Assembly (NCBI RefSeq): GCF_042684865.1
Contig: NZ_JBHUML010000005.1
Coordinates: 434,001-498,000 of the forward strand
Direction: 5' to 3'
From: Salibacterium lacus
GTDB taxonomy: Bacteria > Bacillota > Bacilli > Bacillales > Marinococcaceae
DNA length: 64,000 nt
Under the pieces are notes generated by a model, which worked only from the letters and a program-made list of their open reading frames with translations, was not told where the DNA came from and ran no database searches. Positions 50,534 through 60,344 of this stretch are shown piece by piece; within the stretch, counting starts at the first letter, position 1; each line of letters opens with the position of its first letter. Both the position numbers and the translations under genes were made by a program.

Positions 50534-50635
50534 TCTCCCATCTCCTCATTCATCCGAACATTGTATCGTTCCGGTTTCCATCTTACATGATGATGACACG
50601 TTTATCCATCGCCCGCTTTTTACGGAAAAAAGGAG

Positions 50636-52639
50636 TCAGGAACCAGCTTCTCTCAAAAAAGTGTCTTCGTCCCAAATGACCACTCCAAGTTCTTCGGCTT
50701 TCGTCCGCTTGGATCCGGCATCTTCCCCGGCCACCACAATATCAGTGCTGCGGCTGACGCTGCCGGTCACTTTGCCGCCGAGCGCCTCTATTTTTTCTTT
50801 GGCTTCGCTGCGGGTGAGCTGCTGCATTGTCCCTGTGAGTACAACCGTTTTGCCGTTGAGCGGAGAATCACCGGTGACGTCTTCTTTTACCGGCCCTTTA
50901 TACTCCATATTCAGCCCGAGACGCTGCAGTTCGTCCACCAGTGCATTCACTTCCGCCATTTCAAAGTAACGGACAACAGCTTCGGCCATTTTGTTCCCTA
51001 TTTCATTGACGGCAAGCAGGTCCTCCGTTTCCGCGCTGCGCAGATTATCCATCGTGCGGAATTCTTCAGCGAGTGTGCGGGCTGCTTTCGCTCCAACAAA
51101 GCGGATACCCAGGCCGAACACAAGCTTTTCCAGCGAATTAGCTTTAGACGCTTCTACTGCCTCCAGCAGATTCTGAACAGATTTGTCCCCCATCCGTTCC
51201 AGCTTCAGCAGTTCCTCCGGCTGCAATTTGTACAGATCGGCAATCCCGGTGACAAGCTGATGGCTGAAGAGCTGCTGGATCACTTTTTCACCGAGTCCGT
51301 CAATGTCCATGGCATTGCGTGACACAAAATGAATGAGCTCTTCCTGGATCTGGGCCGGACACTGCGGATTAATACAGCGCAGCGCAACCTCTTCTTCGAG
51401 ATGAACGAGCTCACTGCCGCAGGCCGGGCAGGTCGAGGGCATGGAAAATTCCTCTTCGGTTCCGTCGCGCAGGTCATCCAGCACCCGCACAATCTCCGGA
51501 ATGATATCCCCCGCTTTTTTCACAATCACCTGATCCCCGATTTTAATATCCTTCTCGCGGATCAGGTCTTCGTTGTGCAGGGAAGCGCGCTGTACAGTCG
51601 TGCCCGCTACCTGCACTGCGTCGAGAACAGCTGTCGGCGTGACAGCCCCGGTACGGCCGACAGATAAAATAATATCCCGGAGCCGGGTCACTTTCTCTTC
51701 GGCCGGAAACTTGTAGGCAATCGCCCAGCGCGGACTTTTCGCCGTGAATCCGAGCGTCTCCTGCTGTTTTAGACTGTTTACCTTCACGACAATACCGTCC
51801 ACCTCGTACGGGAGGGAGTTCCGGTGTTCCACCCACCCGTTCACAAATTCAATCACTTCTTCGATATCCCGGCACCAGCTGCTTTTTGGATTTGTCTTAA
51901 AACCCAGATCCGTCATATACCGCACCGCTTCGTAATGAGTCTCTGTGTTCATCTCCCCGTCATTGCCGATGGCGTAGGTGAAGATATCAAGATTCCGGTT
52001 GGCTGCGATTTTCGGGTCGAGCTGACGAAGCGAACCGGCGGCAGCGTTTCTCGGATTCGCAAATACCGCTTCACCGGTTTGTTCTTTCGCTTCATTCAGA
52101 CGTTCAAACGACCGTTTCGGCATAAACACTTCTCCGCGCACTTCAATATCGACGGCGCTATGTAACCGAAGCGGGATGGAACCCACCGTTTTTAAGTTGT
52201 TTGTAATGTCTTCACCGGTCGTTCCGTCCCCTCTTGTAGCCCCCCGCACAAAGCGCCCGTTTTCATAGGTTAATGATACAGCGAGACCGTCGATTTTCAA
52301 CTCACACACGTAGTCCAGGGATTCACCGGTTCCCTGCCGGGCGCGGCGGTCAAAGTCACGGAGATCCTGTTCATGAAAAGCATTCCCCAGACTCATCATC
52401 GGGATGCTGTGCTGTACTTTGACAAACGCATCGAGCGGTTTCCCGCCGATCCGCACTGTCGGAGAATCGCCGCTCTGAAGTTCCGGGAACTGCTGCTCGA
52501 GTTCCAGCAGTTCCGAAAGCTTTTCATCGTATTCGGCATCCGGAACAATCGGATCGTCCAGCACGTAATAATGGTATCCGTATGTCTCAAGACGCTCCCG
52601 GAGTTCGTTGACACGTTCTTCGGCTTTTGCTTGATCCAT
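50636..52639 (-). CDS. ligA: NAD-dependent DNA ligase LigA
   Basis: 667 residues, normal length. The Ia domain and nucleotidyltransferase domain carry the adenylated K115 in CELKIDGLAV. OB fold, the zinc finger CPACGSELVHLEEEVALRC then INPQCPAQ, four helix-hairpin-helix motifs, and a C-terminal BRCT domain (LNGKTVVLTGTMQQLTRSEA) follow. It joins Okazaki fragments and repairs nicks. It starts 22 bp after pcrA. Confidence 0.99.
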   Translation of the reverse strand: MDQAKAEERVNELRERLETYGYHYYVLDDPIVPDAEYDEKLSELLELEQQFPELQSGDSPTVRIGGKPLDAFVKVQHSIPMMSLGNAFHEQDLRDFDRRARQGTGESLDYVCELKIDGLAVSLTYENGRFVRGATRGDGTTGEDITNNLKTVGSIPLRLHSAVDIEVRGEVFMPKRSFERLNEAKEQTGEAVFANPRNAAAGSLRQLDPKIAANRNLDIFTYAIGNDGEMNTETHYEAVRYMTDLGFKTNPKSSWCRDIEEVIEFVNGWVEHRNSLPYEVDGIVVKVNSLKQQETLGFTAKSPRWAIAYKFPAEEKVTRLRDIILSVGRTGAVTPTAVLDAVQVAGTTVQRASLHNEDLIREKDIKIGDQVIVKKAGDIIPEIVRVLDDLRDGTEEEFSMPSTCPACGSELVHLEEEVALRCINPQCPAQIQEELIHFVSRNAMDIDGLGEKVIQQLFSHQLVTGIADLYKLQPEELLKLERMGDKSVQNLLEAVEASKANSLEKLVFGLGIRFVGAKAARTLAEEFRTMDNLRSAETEDLLAVNEIGNKMAEAVVRYFEMAEVNALVDELQRLGLNMEYKGPVKEDVTGDSPLNGKTVVLTGTMQQLTRSEAKEKIEALGGKVTGSVSRSTDIVVAGEDAGSKRTKAEELGVVIWDEDTFLREAGS

Positions 52640-52660
52640 CTCTTTCTTCCTTTCTGCCTG

Positions 52661-54892
52661 CTACACTTTTGTAATCGGAGCGAATTTGGCGTACAGACGT
52701 TTTACTCCCTCTGTCGGAAATGCGATATCAAGCTCGACGTCTTCTCCTTCACCGTGGAGGCTGACTACCGTGCCGGTCCCCCATTTTCCGTGTTCGGCTT
52801 TGTCCCCGACTTTCCAGTCATACTGGTTTCCGCCGCCTTCCGCTGAAATAGAGCGTCCTTTCGAAGGGGAAACAGCAGCCTGTCTGCGGCGTTCAAACGG
52901 AGAATCACTCTTACTCTGCCCGCCGCTGTTCATCCAGTCGGGTTTGTCTTCTTTCTCCCGGTCGATGACATCTTCAGGAAGCTCTTCGATAAACCGGGAC
53001 ATCGGGTTTACCTGGGTGCGTCCGTACAGCTGGCGCATGTTCGAATGCGTCAGATGGAGCTCCTGTTCAGCTCTTGTAATCCCGACATAGGCAAGGCGGC
53101 GTTCTTCTTCCATTTCCTCCTGTTCAAACAGAGAACGGCTGTGGGGAAAGATGCCTTCTTCCATGCCGACAAGAAAAACGAGCGGGAACTCCAGCCCCTT
53201 GGCGGAGTGAAGCGTCATCATCGTGACCGCGCTTTCTTCATCCTCCTCATCCTGGTTCATATCAGCAACAAGCGCCAGGTCCGTCAAAAACGCGATAAGA
53301 GAGACATCGTCATTTTTCTTCTCAAAATCCTTTGTCACGGACAGGAATTCATCGATGTTCTCAAGGCGGCTCTGCGCCTCCAGCGACTTGTCCTCTTTAA
53401 GAGAATCACGGTACCCCGTCTTCTCAAGAAGTTCTTCCACAAGCTCTGTCACGCTTAAGTATTCCTGCATCTGAATCCAGTGCCCGAGCTGTTCGGCAAA
53501 GGCCTCCAGCTTCTTCACCGGGCGGGGGCTGAGACCAATCTGATCCGCTTCCTGAAGGGCCGCAAACATGGAAATATCCTGGGCATCCGCATACGCGCCG
53601 ATTTTATCCACGGTTGCAGCCCCGAGTCCGCGTTTTGGGACATTAATAATGCGCCGGAGGCTGATGTCATCATTCGGATTCGCAACAAGTCTGAGATACG
53701 CCAGCACATCCTTGATTTCTTTCCGGTCATAGAACTTCGTGCCGCCGATCATATTATAGTTCACATTGGATTTGAGAAACATTTCCTCAATAATCCGGGA
53801 CTGGGCATTCGTCCGGTACAGCACAGCGGCATCGGAATAATCAAACCGGCCGCTCTGCACAGCTTCTTTGATGCGTTCCACGATATAGGCCGATTCTTCA
53901 CGTTCATCGGCGCCGCAGAAGTAATGAATACGGGCCCCGTCGTCATTTTCAGTCCAAAGTTTCTTCGGCTTGCGCCCCATGTTGTTCTGGATAACATTAT
54001 TGGCCGCTTTCAAAATCGTCTGCGTCGACCGGTAATTCTGTTCGAGTATAATCGAACGCGCTTCTTCATAGTCCTGTTCAAAAGACAGGATGTTTTGAAT
54101 ATCGGCTCCGCGCCACTTGTAAATCGACTGATCGGAATCGCCGACAACGCAGATGTTACGGTTCTTTTCGGCAAGCAGATTGACGAGCACATACTGCGCC
54201 CGGTTCGTGTCCTGGTACTCGTCCACGTGAATATACTGAAACTTGCGCTGGTAAAACTGCAACACTTCCGGAACCTGACGGAACAGCTGAATGGTCTTCA
54301 TGATCAAATCATCAAAATCAAGGGCGTGGTTGGAGCCAAGACGCCGCTGGTATTCTTTATAAACATCCGCTGCCGTCTCCTCAAACGGCCCCTCGGCCCG
54401 CTCTGCAAACTTTTTCGGCGGTTCGAGCACGTTTTTCGACGAAGAAATCATTCCAAGCATGCCGCGCGGGTCGAATTTTTTCGAGTCGATATTCTGGTCT
54501 TTCAGAATCTGTTTGATGACAGACAGCTGATCGGATCCATCGAGTATCGAAAAATTACGGTTAAAACCGATGCGGTCGATATCGCGCCGCAGAATCCGCA
54601 CACACATCGAGTGGAATGTAGACATCCAGATGTCCTCAGCCGCCGGTCCGACAAGTTCAGATGCCCGTTCTTTCATCTCACGGGCTGCCTTGTTTGTAAA
54701 GGTGATCGCAAGAATCGAAAAAGGAGGCACCCCTTTTTCCCGGATAAGGTAAGCCATCCGGTGGGTCAGCACTCTTGTCTTCCCGCTTCCCGCACCTGCC
54801 ATGATCAACAGCGGTCCTTCGGTATGCTGGACCGCTTCCCGCTGCTCGGGATTCATTCCGTTAAGCATTTTTTCCACGATTTGTCGTTGCAA
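52661..54892 (-). CDS. pcrA: ATP-dependent DNA helicase PcrA
   Basis: 743 residues with start at TTG 54892, eight bases after AGGTGG; GTG codons at 54901 and 54904 are alternatives without a better site. It aligns with known PcrA from LNGMNPEQREAVQHTEGPLL. UvrD-family motifs: Walker A AGAGSGKT, motif II VDEYQDTN, GDSDQSIYKWRGAD, and QNYRST. The tail ends in a Tudor-like domain (KVGDKAEHGKWGTGTVVSLH). PcrA unwinds DNA in repair, clears RecA and supports rolling-circle replication. It lies between pcrB and ligA, the conserved order. Confidence 0.97.
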   Translation of the reverse strand: MQRQIVEKMLNGMNPEQREAVQHTEGPLLIMAGAGSGKTRVLTHRMAYLIREKGVPPFSILAITFTNKAAREMKERASELVGPAAEDIWMSTFHSMCVRILRRDIDRIGFNRNFSILDGSDQLSVIKQILKDQNIDSKKFDPRGMLGMISSSKNVLEPPKKFAERAEGPFEETAADVYKEYQRRLGSNHALDFDDLIMKTIQLFRQVPEVLQFYQRKFQYIHVDEYQDTNRAQYVLVNLLAEKNRNICVVGDSDQSIYKWRGADIQNILSFEQDYEEARSIILEQNYRSTQTILKAANNVIQNNMGRKPKKLWTENDDGARIHYFCGADEREESAYIVERIKEAVQSGRFDYSDAAVLYRTNAQSRIIEEMFLKSNVNYNMIGGTKFYDRKEIKDVLAYLRLVANPNDDISLRRIINVPKRGLGAATVDKIGAYADAQDISMFAALQEADQIGLSPRPVKKLEAFAEQLGHWIQMQEYLSVTELVEELLEKTGYRDSLKEDKSLEAQSRLENIDEFLSVTKDFEKKNDDVSLIAFLTDLALVADMNQDEEDEESAVTMMTLHSAKGLEFPLVFLVGMEEGIFPHSRSLFEQEEMEEERRLAYVGITRAEQELHLTHSNMRQLYGRTQVNPMSRFIEELPEDVIDREKEDKPDWMNSGGQSKSDSPFERRRQAAVSPSKGRSISAEGGGNQYDWKVGDKAEHGKWGTGTVVSLHGEGEDVELDIAFPTEGVKRLYAKFAPITKV

Positions 54893-54931
54893 TCCTTCCA
54901 CCACCTATGAAACGTATGTTCGATTCTTTCA

Positions 54932-55645
54932 TTATACGTTATTTCGTTCATTTCCGCTACTATTTTTGACAGCTTTTACGGTAGACAGTGCTTTGTTCAG
55001 GTTTTCATATACGATATTTCCTACAACGACGGTGTCGGCAATAGCTGCCATTTCACGGGCCTCTTCCGCTGTGCGGATGCCCCCCCCGTAAAACAGGCGT
55101 GCCTGCTCGAGGTTGTCAGCCGCCGCTTTCACGACTGCCGGATCTCCGTACATACCGCTGTATTCCAGATAAAACACAGGCAGATGAAAAAGGCGGTCGG
55201 CCATCAGTGCAGCCGCCTGGACATCTTCCTCATCAAAAGAAGTATCCGCTTCGGTTAACGCCGCGGCTTTGGCGTCGGGATTCAGGATGCAGTATCCTTC
55301 CGCCAGGATGGTCTCCCAGTCCATGAGCATGCCGTAGTCTTTCAGTGCCTGATGATGAAGCCCGGTCACCCAGCGGGTATCGCCGGCGTTCAGGACGGTC
55401 GGGATCAAAAAGTAATCAAAGCCGGGTGTCACAGCCTCAAGCGTTGATACTTCGAGTGCGCAGGCCACCGCGTACCGACGGACTTTCGATAACAGGGCCA
55501 GCGTGTTGTCCAGAGTCACATCGTCACTTCCTCCGACAATGACAGCATCGGTTCCTGATTCGCAGATTTTCTCAAGAGAGGTATCATCAATTTCGCGCGC
55601 CGGGTCCAGTTTGAACACATGACGCCATTCTGTATAGTCAAGCAT
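54932..55645 (-). CDS. pcrB: Heptaprenylglyceryl phosphate synthase PcrB
   Basis: 237 residues, TIM barrel, start at 55645 behind GGAGGAG. FKLDPAREI, DAVIVGGSDDVTLDN, the VFYLEYSGMYGD loop and LFYGGGIRTAEEAREMA are typical of PcrB/GGGP synthase and bind the glycerol 1-phosphate head and the prenyl chain. It makes heptaprenylglyceryl phosphate, a precursor of archaea-type ether lipids in bacilli. The stop is 27 to 39 bp before the pcrA start, depending on which pcrA start is used. Confidence 0.97.
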   Translation of the reverse strand: MLDYTEWRHVFKLDPAREIDDTSLEKICESGTDAVIVGGSDDVTLDNTLALLSKVRRYAVACALEVSTLEAVTPGFDYFLIPTVLNAGDTRWVTGLHHQALKDYGMLMDWETILAEGYCILNPDAKAAALTEADTSFDEEDVQAAALMADRLFHLPVFYLEYSGMYGDPAVVKAAADNLEQARLFYGGGIRTAEEAREMAAIADTVVVGNIVYENLNKALSTVKAVKNSSGNERNNV

Positions 55646-55746
55646 TGCTGCTCCTCCACTTACGTCTTACTTGCATTTCCAACGTCTAATTATAGCAAAA
55701 ACGAGGCCCTGCCTCAAAAGGCCGATCGTCCCTGCTTTGTCCTTTT

Positions 55747-56814
55747 CTACCTTGGATAATCCAGCAGTGCCGCCGGTTCATCCTCCGAAATCTGAATGTC
55801 TCCTACTTCTATATAGGATAAAGCATCCCGGTCATCGATATTGGAAAAGATGAGAAAAATATCGTGCGGGGAGCGTTGATAAAGGACGCGGATTTCTTCT
55901 GCATTAGCGTCTACATTTAAAAGGTCGGGGCTCCCTATGTTTTTTTCGATGTCTTCAAGTGCCGGGTCCCACTCGTCTGTACTGCGTCCCGCTGCATACA
56001 CCTCACCGGAGTCGGTATACCGGGAGCAGCCTTCTCCAAGGTTCAGTTCTTTGTTCTGTTGTTCAGTATCAAGCAGCTTTCCTTTTTCTACGATATTACA
56101 TTGCGGCAGAACAAGATCGTTTCCATAGGTTCCGTTTTTTACATTGGTCAGCCATTCCATCCAGTCTGCATCCGTCAGACTACCTTGAACCATACCATTT
56201 TCGATGGATGATTCAGAAAACGGGGTCCCCGGCACCAGAAAAATAATGGCAAGAAGGGCGGCGGTTAAAGTGATACCCATACCCGGGAGAAGCAGACGGC
56301 GTCGCTTTCGCGGCTTTTCTGCAGCCTCGTCCTCTGTTCCGGCCATGGACCGTCCTGATTGTTCCGGCTGCTCCATAAGAGACACCACGTCTTCTTTCTC
56401 CAGTACGCCTCTCTCTGCCGGCGGAGTATCCTCTTGGGGCTTTTCTGAACCGTTCTGCAGGACACCAGGATTCTCTATGACCGGCGGGGCAAGCGGAGAA
56501 GCAGGTTCATTAAAAATAGATTCCCTGCGTACGGCTGTCATCCAGGTATGCAGCGCCCACACAATCAGTTCCTCCGAATCTTCATATGTGCTGAACTGTA
56601 TTGACGTCCAGTCCGCCAACCAGCCGCTGTCCCTCAGGTTTATCGTTTTCATCTCATCGACTGTACCGTTTTCAAGCATGGCAATCAACAGGAGGATATC
56701 TGTTCTTCCTTCTCCATATAACGATTCGAGAGCCTGCTGCAAATGCTTCCTGCACCAGTCCAGTCCAAATTCATCTGTAAAAGACTGTACACTGTTCGTC
56801 ATAAAATCCTTCAT
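55747..56814 (-). CDS. Single-pass membrane protein of unknown function in the yer region
   Basis: 355 residues starting MKDFMTNSVQSFTDEFGLDW, after GGAGGGGAATATACA. About 125 cytosolic residues (helical, VDEMKTINLRDSGWLADWTS) are followed by a Pro/Glu-rich linker, a basic stop-transfer stretch (KPRKRRRLLL), one membrane helix (LLPGMGITLTAALLAIIFLV), and an acidic exported domain of about 150 residues with two cysteines (LPQCN, EGCSRY). No family was recognised. It occupies the place of other genes between pcrB and yerC in B. subtilis, so it may be a lineage-specific insertion. A transmembrane link between a cytosolic and an outside domain suggests signalling or cell-wall coupling. Confidence 0.75.
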   Translation of the reverse strand: MKDFMTNSVQSFTDEFGLDWCRKHLQQALESLYGEGRTDILLLIAMLENGTVDEMKTINLRDSGWLADWTSIQFSTYEDSEELIVWALHTWMTAVRRESIFNEPASPLAPPVIENPGVLQNGSEKPQEDTPPAERGVLEKEDVVSLMEQPEQSGRSMAGTEDEAAEKPRKRRRLLLPGMGITLTAALLAIIFLVPGTPFSESSIENGMVQGSLTDADWMEWLTNVKNGTYGNDLVLPQCNIVEKGKLLDTEQQNKELNLGEGCSRYTDSGEVYAAGRSTDEWDPALEDIEKNIGSPDLLNVDANAEEIRVLYQRSPHDIFLIFSNIDDRDALSYIEVGDIQISEDEPAALLDYPR

Positions 56815-56875
56815 TGTATATTCCCCTCCTTCTCCTCCTTTTCCCGATTTTCACCGTTATCCATCTTTATTTCAT

Positions 56876-56922
56876 AAAAAAACTGTCTTCAAGATGACGT
56901 ATCCACCTTGAAAGACAGTTCA
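56876..56922 (-). terminator. Terminator downstream of yerC
   Basis: AACTGTCTT and AAGACAGTT form the main stem, extended by TCAAG/CTTGA, around a loop of about 14 nt; on the minus strand a run of seven T residues follows. Confidence 0.88.
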
Positions 56923-56924
56923 TT

Positions 56925-57239
56925 TTATTGCTCCTTTTCCTGTTTTTCCTGTTCACGCACTCGGTCCAGAGTCAGCTGGTAGCTGTCATTGCCAAAATTA
57001 AGGCAGCGTTTCACTCTGGAGATAGTTGCCGTACTTGCCCCTGTCTCTGTTTCAATCTTGTGGTAGGTATGACCATGCTGCAGCATCCGTGCCACTTCCA
57101 GCCGCTGCGCGAGCGACTGGATTTCATTAATGGTGCAGAGATCATCAAAAAATTCATAGCATTCTTCTACACTTTGCAGAGACAAAATGGCCCGGAACAG
57201 CTGGTCCAGTTCATTTCCTCGTAATTTATCAATCTGCAA
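56925..57239 (-). CDS. yerC: TrpR-like protein YerC/YecD
   Basis: 104 residues from a TTG at 57239 (MQIDKLRGNELDQLFRAIL), with GAGGTG eight bases upstream. The TrpR-family helix-turn-helix is NEIQSLAQRLEVARMLQHGHTYHKI, then ETGASTATISRVKRCLNFG. It matches B. subtilis YerC in length and nearly every block. The target operator is not known. It lies 54 bp downstream of the yerB stop and has its own terminator. Confidence 0.95.
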   Translation of the reverse strand: MQIDKLRGNELDQLFRAILSLQSVEECYEFFDDLCTINEIQSLAQRLEVARMLQHGHTYHKIETETGASTATISRVKRCLNFGNDSYQLTLDRVREQEKQEKEQ

Positions 57240-57293
57240 TGGGATTACACCTCGTTTTCTGCAAATACTTGAACGGGTTCTGGTAAAAAAACG

Positions 57294-58394
57294 TTACGAT
57301 TCCACGCCTTCTACGCTTTCTTCCAGCCCCGCAGAGGCCGGTATCACATTAATCCACGTTTTGCCGGGTTGAAACGGAACTTTTTCTCCGTCTTTATACG
57401 GAAGCAGCCTCCCTCCCTCGTTTCTCCATTGGACATCGAGTGCTTCACCATTCTGAAGCATCAACCCGGAGCCGCCGTCGGCCAGATTAATCTGCCTGCG
57501 CCCGGCTTTGTCAACGACACGGTGGGGGGCTTCTACGATCAAGACATTGGATGCCTCTGTCTGCTCTGCCGCATTTTCCCCTGCAAACGCGGTATTATCG
57601 CTGGAACGTTCATACGTTCCGTCCTCTTGGTTATATGAAAATTGTACAACATATTTATCGCTGTACCAAACGGAAACGTCTTCGGCCGTATCAGCCGAAA
57701 CAGCAGAAAACCCTTCTTCCCTGTAAAAATTGGCAGGGACGTCTTTTTGCAGCTCGTACCCTTTGCTTTCCAGTCCACCGAGAGCATCCTCATAGCTTAT
57801 GTACGAATTATGGGGTGCCCGCCTTTGTGTCGACCTCTGAAATAACGTCCCGTCGTGAAAGAGACCGTTCAGGTAAGGAACAGCGCCTCCCTGAAGCGTT
57901 CTTTTTGCTTCCGGACTCCAGCCGTGAGCCACATACATTGCATCGTACCCTTCCGCAAGATCGATGAAATACCCTCTCGCACTACGGACCGGTCCGAGTT
58001 TCTCCGGGTGTCCGCTTTGGTAAATCGCGAGAAATCTCGTGAGTTCACCCTCGGTCAATACTTCGTAGACGATATCGGCTTCAGTCAGTCCCGTCTGGGG
58101 TCGCGCGTCAGGATGATTATTTATCATGACAGCAAGAGGACGCGCCGCCGGAACTTCGTTTGTCCCCTTCCCCGTCAACGGTTCCACCGCTTCATACGAA
58201 GGCTCTTCTTCTTCCGGATCCTTCACAGGCTCCTTTTGTTCCTCCTCTTTCTCCGGGGTCGTTTCCTCTTCTGCCGCCGATTCTTCTTCATGAGACGTCC
58301 CGGTTTCAGCGGGAGCTGTTGAACTTTCCTGGGAAGTACACCCTCCCGCCGTAAGAACAAGCGCAGCCAACCCGCTCCACATCATTTTTTTCAT
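57294..58394 (-). CDS. yerB: DUF3048 lipoprotein YerB
   Basis: 366 residues. The lipoprotein signal MKKMMWSGLAALVLTAGGC has its Cys at residue 19, followed by a Glu/Pro-rich acidic linker. The DUF3048 domain shows PAARPLAVMINNHPDARPQT and LVYEVLTEGELTRFLAIYQS-like segments, then the C-terminal IEAPHRVVDKAGRRQINLAD region. It is exported and tethered to the membrane; the function is unknown. Matches YerB in place and in length. A strong acidic linker fits the other exported proteins here. Confidence 0.93.
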   Translation of the reverse strand: MKKMMWSGLAALVLTAGGCTSQESSTAPAETGTSHEEESAAEEETTPEKEEEQKEPVKDPEEEEPSYEAVEPLTGKGTNEVPAARPLAVMINNHPDARPQTGLTEADIVYEVLTEGELTRFLAIYQSGHPEKLGPVRSARGYFIDLAEGYDAMYVAHGWSPEAKRTLQGGAVPYLNGLFHDGTLFQRSTQRRAPHNSYISYEDALGGLESKGYELQKDVPANFYREEGFSAVSADTAEDVSVWYSDKYVVQFSYNQEDGTYERSSDNTAFAGENAAEQTEASNVLIVEAPHRVVDKAGRRQINLADGGSGLMLQNGEALDVQWRNEGGRLLPYKDGEKVPFQPGKTWINVIPASAGLEESVEGVES

Positions 58395-58443
58395 GTCATT
58401 TCCATCCTTCTTCTCATGCTTTTTCTTCTTAGTCTAACGCATC

Positions 58444-60264
58444 TCAGCGCATAATCGAAGGAAAGAGTACCGTTTTTTTGTGTACATCAAAGATTCCCTT
58501 CTGGGTGATACGTATATACGGCAGATGCGTCGATGAGAAAAAGAGCATGCTGTACACCGGATCCGCGTGGGGATAACCGCGTTCTTTCAGAGCCTGGTCC
58601 ATTCTTTCATGCTGTTCGATGACATTACCCATCGGCTCGAGAGACATAGCGCCGAACAGTTTCAGTGGAATGCTTTCAATAACCTGTTCATCTTCGACGA
58701 GGAACATCCCTCCGTCATGGTTTTTCAGTTCATTGAACGCCTTCACCATATCTTTTTTCTTTTTACCAATCAGTACAATGTCACCTGTGTTGGAAAAAGT
58801 TGTGGCAAATCCGCCGATGCTGGTGCCGAATCCTTTTATCACTGTGTTAATGCGCCATTTACCGAAACGGTCAAGCATGACAAAAAAGCACTGATCATGG
58901 TCTTCATTCAGCTCTTCGGTCGTTACATCAATCGTCATCTGATACGGCTTCAGAATAACCGAATTCACGAGTTCAATACCCATAGGCATGGAAAAATGAA
59001 GGTCTTCCTCATTCAGATGCCAGTCGATCATGAATGGATGCACCCCATAGGAGGACCATTTGAAATCGCGCGGCGGGTAATAATTTTCTCCATCTTTAAG
59101 GATCCAGCGTCCTTTTGCCAGGACAGCTTCCGGAACCGGATTCTGCGGGCTTTCCAGAATGTTTAGATGCGCAATGCGCCCGGGTGCGATCATACCGATT
59201 TCATCGTCAATTCCGAAATGGCGTGCATTGTTGTAGCTTCCCATCTCGTAAGCTTCAATCTCCGGTACACCTTTCTCCAGTGCAATCGAGATCGTTTTAT
59301 CAATGACACCCTGTTTGTAAAAGGACGGTGTCGAACCGTCGGTGTTGAATGTGAAACGACTGAAGTCGGTGACACCTGCTTCCAGCAGTTCTTCAAGAAT
59401 CACCGGAAGATCGGGCCGGATGGAAGAATAACGGAGCGATGTCGTCATCCCTGCATCCAGACGCCGCAGTGCTTCTTCTCCGGTCATGGCTTCGTGGTCG
59501 CCGCTCACACCGAGCAGCGCCATTTGATTGATGGTACGGGCGGACGCACCCGGCAGATGGCCTTCAATCGGTTTGTTCAGCTCTTTTGTATACTGCATCC
59601 AGTGAAGAACTGTATCATCGCCGGTCATCACTTTCGGCCAGGCCGTGAGCTCTCCGCCCTGAAGAACGAGTGGATGCTCGAGCCACGCCTTCATCTGTGA
59701 AGGAGAAAAAATCGAGTCCTCTTCTTCGAGTTCCGTCTGCGCATCATAGCGCGCCCACCAGAACATGGACGTTGGCAGTTGGTTAAGGTCCTCTATAAGT
59801 GTAAGCGCTTTCTCTTTCTCTATATTTAAAAAGAAAAACATGTTGTCATTTACCAGGGTGGTCGTTCCACGCAGGGATGCATATTCAGCCAGAGTATGGG
59901 GATTATATAACTGAAACGGATGGGCATGCGGTTCAATATAGCCGGGAACGACATATTTTCCGCTGCAATCTACAATTTCGGTTTCTGTTGTTACGGCGGG
60001 CCAGTCATTTCCCGCATATACAATCCGGTCTTCATAAATCCAGATGTGCCCTTCAAGCCAGGCTTTACGGGCGCTGCTTAAGTACGTTGCATTCTGCAGC
60101 ACCTTGCTCGGTGCCTTTTCGCCGCGCAGGACGGAGAGATGGCGCCGGAGCGTTTCTTTATCCCAAGGAAATAATTGCTGTGCAGCCAACCATTTCACCT
60201 GCTTTCTGTCTGTCGAGTTTTGGTTATCGTATTCATCTATCCATCTGATTCTGGATATTTTCAT
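58444..60264 (-). CDS. yerA: Adenine deaminase-like amidohydrolase YerA
   Basis: 606 residues, amidohydrolase superfamily. VVPGYIEPHAHPFQLYNPHT holds the HxH metal site, with further His/Asp residues in GDHEAMTGEEAL and FNTDGSTPSFYKQ, then a C-terminal adenine deaminase domain (GFGTSIGGFATTFSNTGDIV). It is the YerA type, homologous to adenine deaminase but with separate substrate not established. No strong ribosome binding site precedes ATG 60264, so that start is less certain. It is 49 bp before yerB and is probably cotranscribed with it. Confidence 0.93.
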   Translation of the reverse strand: MKISRIRWIDEYDNQNSTDRKQVKWLAAQQLFPWDKETLRRHLSVLRGEKAPSKVLQNATYLSSARKAWLEGHIWIYEDRIVYAGNDWPAVTTETEIVDCSGKYVVPGYIEPHAHPFQLYNPHTLAEYASLRGTTTLVNDNMFFFLNIEKEKALTLIEDLNQLPTSMFWWARYDAQTELEEEDSIFSPSQMKAWLEHPLVLQGGELTAWPKVMTGDDTVLHWMQYTKELNKPIEGHLPGASARTINQMALLGVSGDHEAMTGEEALRRLDAGMTTSLRYSSIRPDLPVILEELLEAGVTDFSRFTFNTDGSTPSFYKQGVIDKTISIALEKGVPEIEAYEMGSYNNARHFGIDDEIGMIAPGRIAHLNILESPQNPVPEAVLAKGRWILKDGENYYPPRDFKWSSYGVHPFMIDWHLNEEDLHFSMPMGIELVNSVILKPYQMTIDVTTEELNEDHDQCFFVMLDRFGKWRINTVIKGFGTSIGGFATTFSNTGDIVLIGKKKKDMVKAFNELKNHDGGMFLVEDEQVIESIPLKLFGAMSLEPMGNVIEQHERMDQALKERGYPHADPVYSMLFFSSTHLPYIRITQKGIFDVHKKTVLFPSIMR

Positions 60265-60344
60265 TCTACCATGTTTTAGCTCGTTACTCTATAAAAGGAA
60301 AGTGACAAGAATTTTAATTTTCCGTAAAGAAAGGAGTTCACGTG

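Noticed and set aside
50603..50627. Single ATCGCCCGCTTTTTACGG resembling one 21-bp unit before ligA
   Set aside because: Only one unit, with the second core absent; not enough to call another repeat locus.
53480..54910. Long open frame antisense to pcrA, and similar ones antisense to gatB, rlmCD and the sugar operon
   Set aside because: They exactly overlie well-supported genes, have no ribosome binding sites, and give Arg/His-rich translations typical of the complement of coding DNA.
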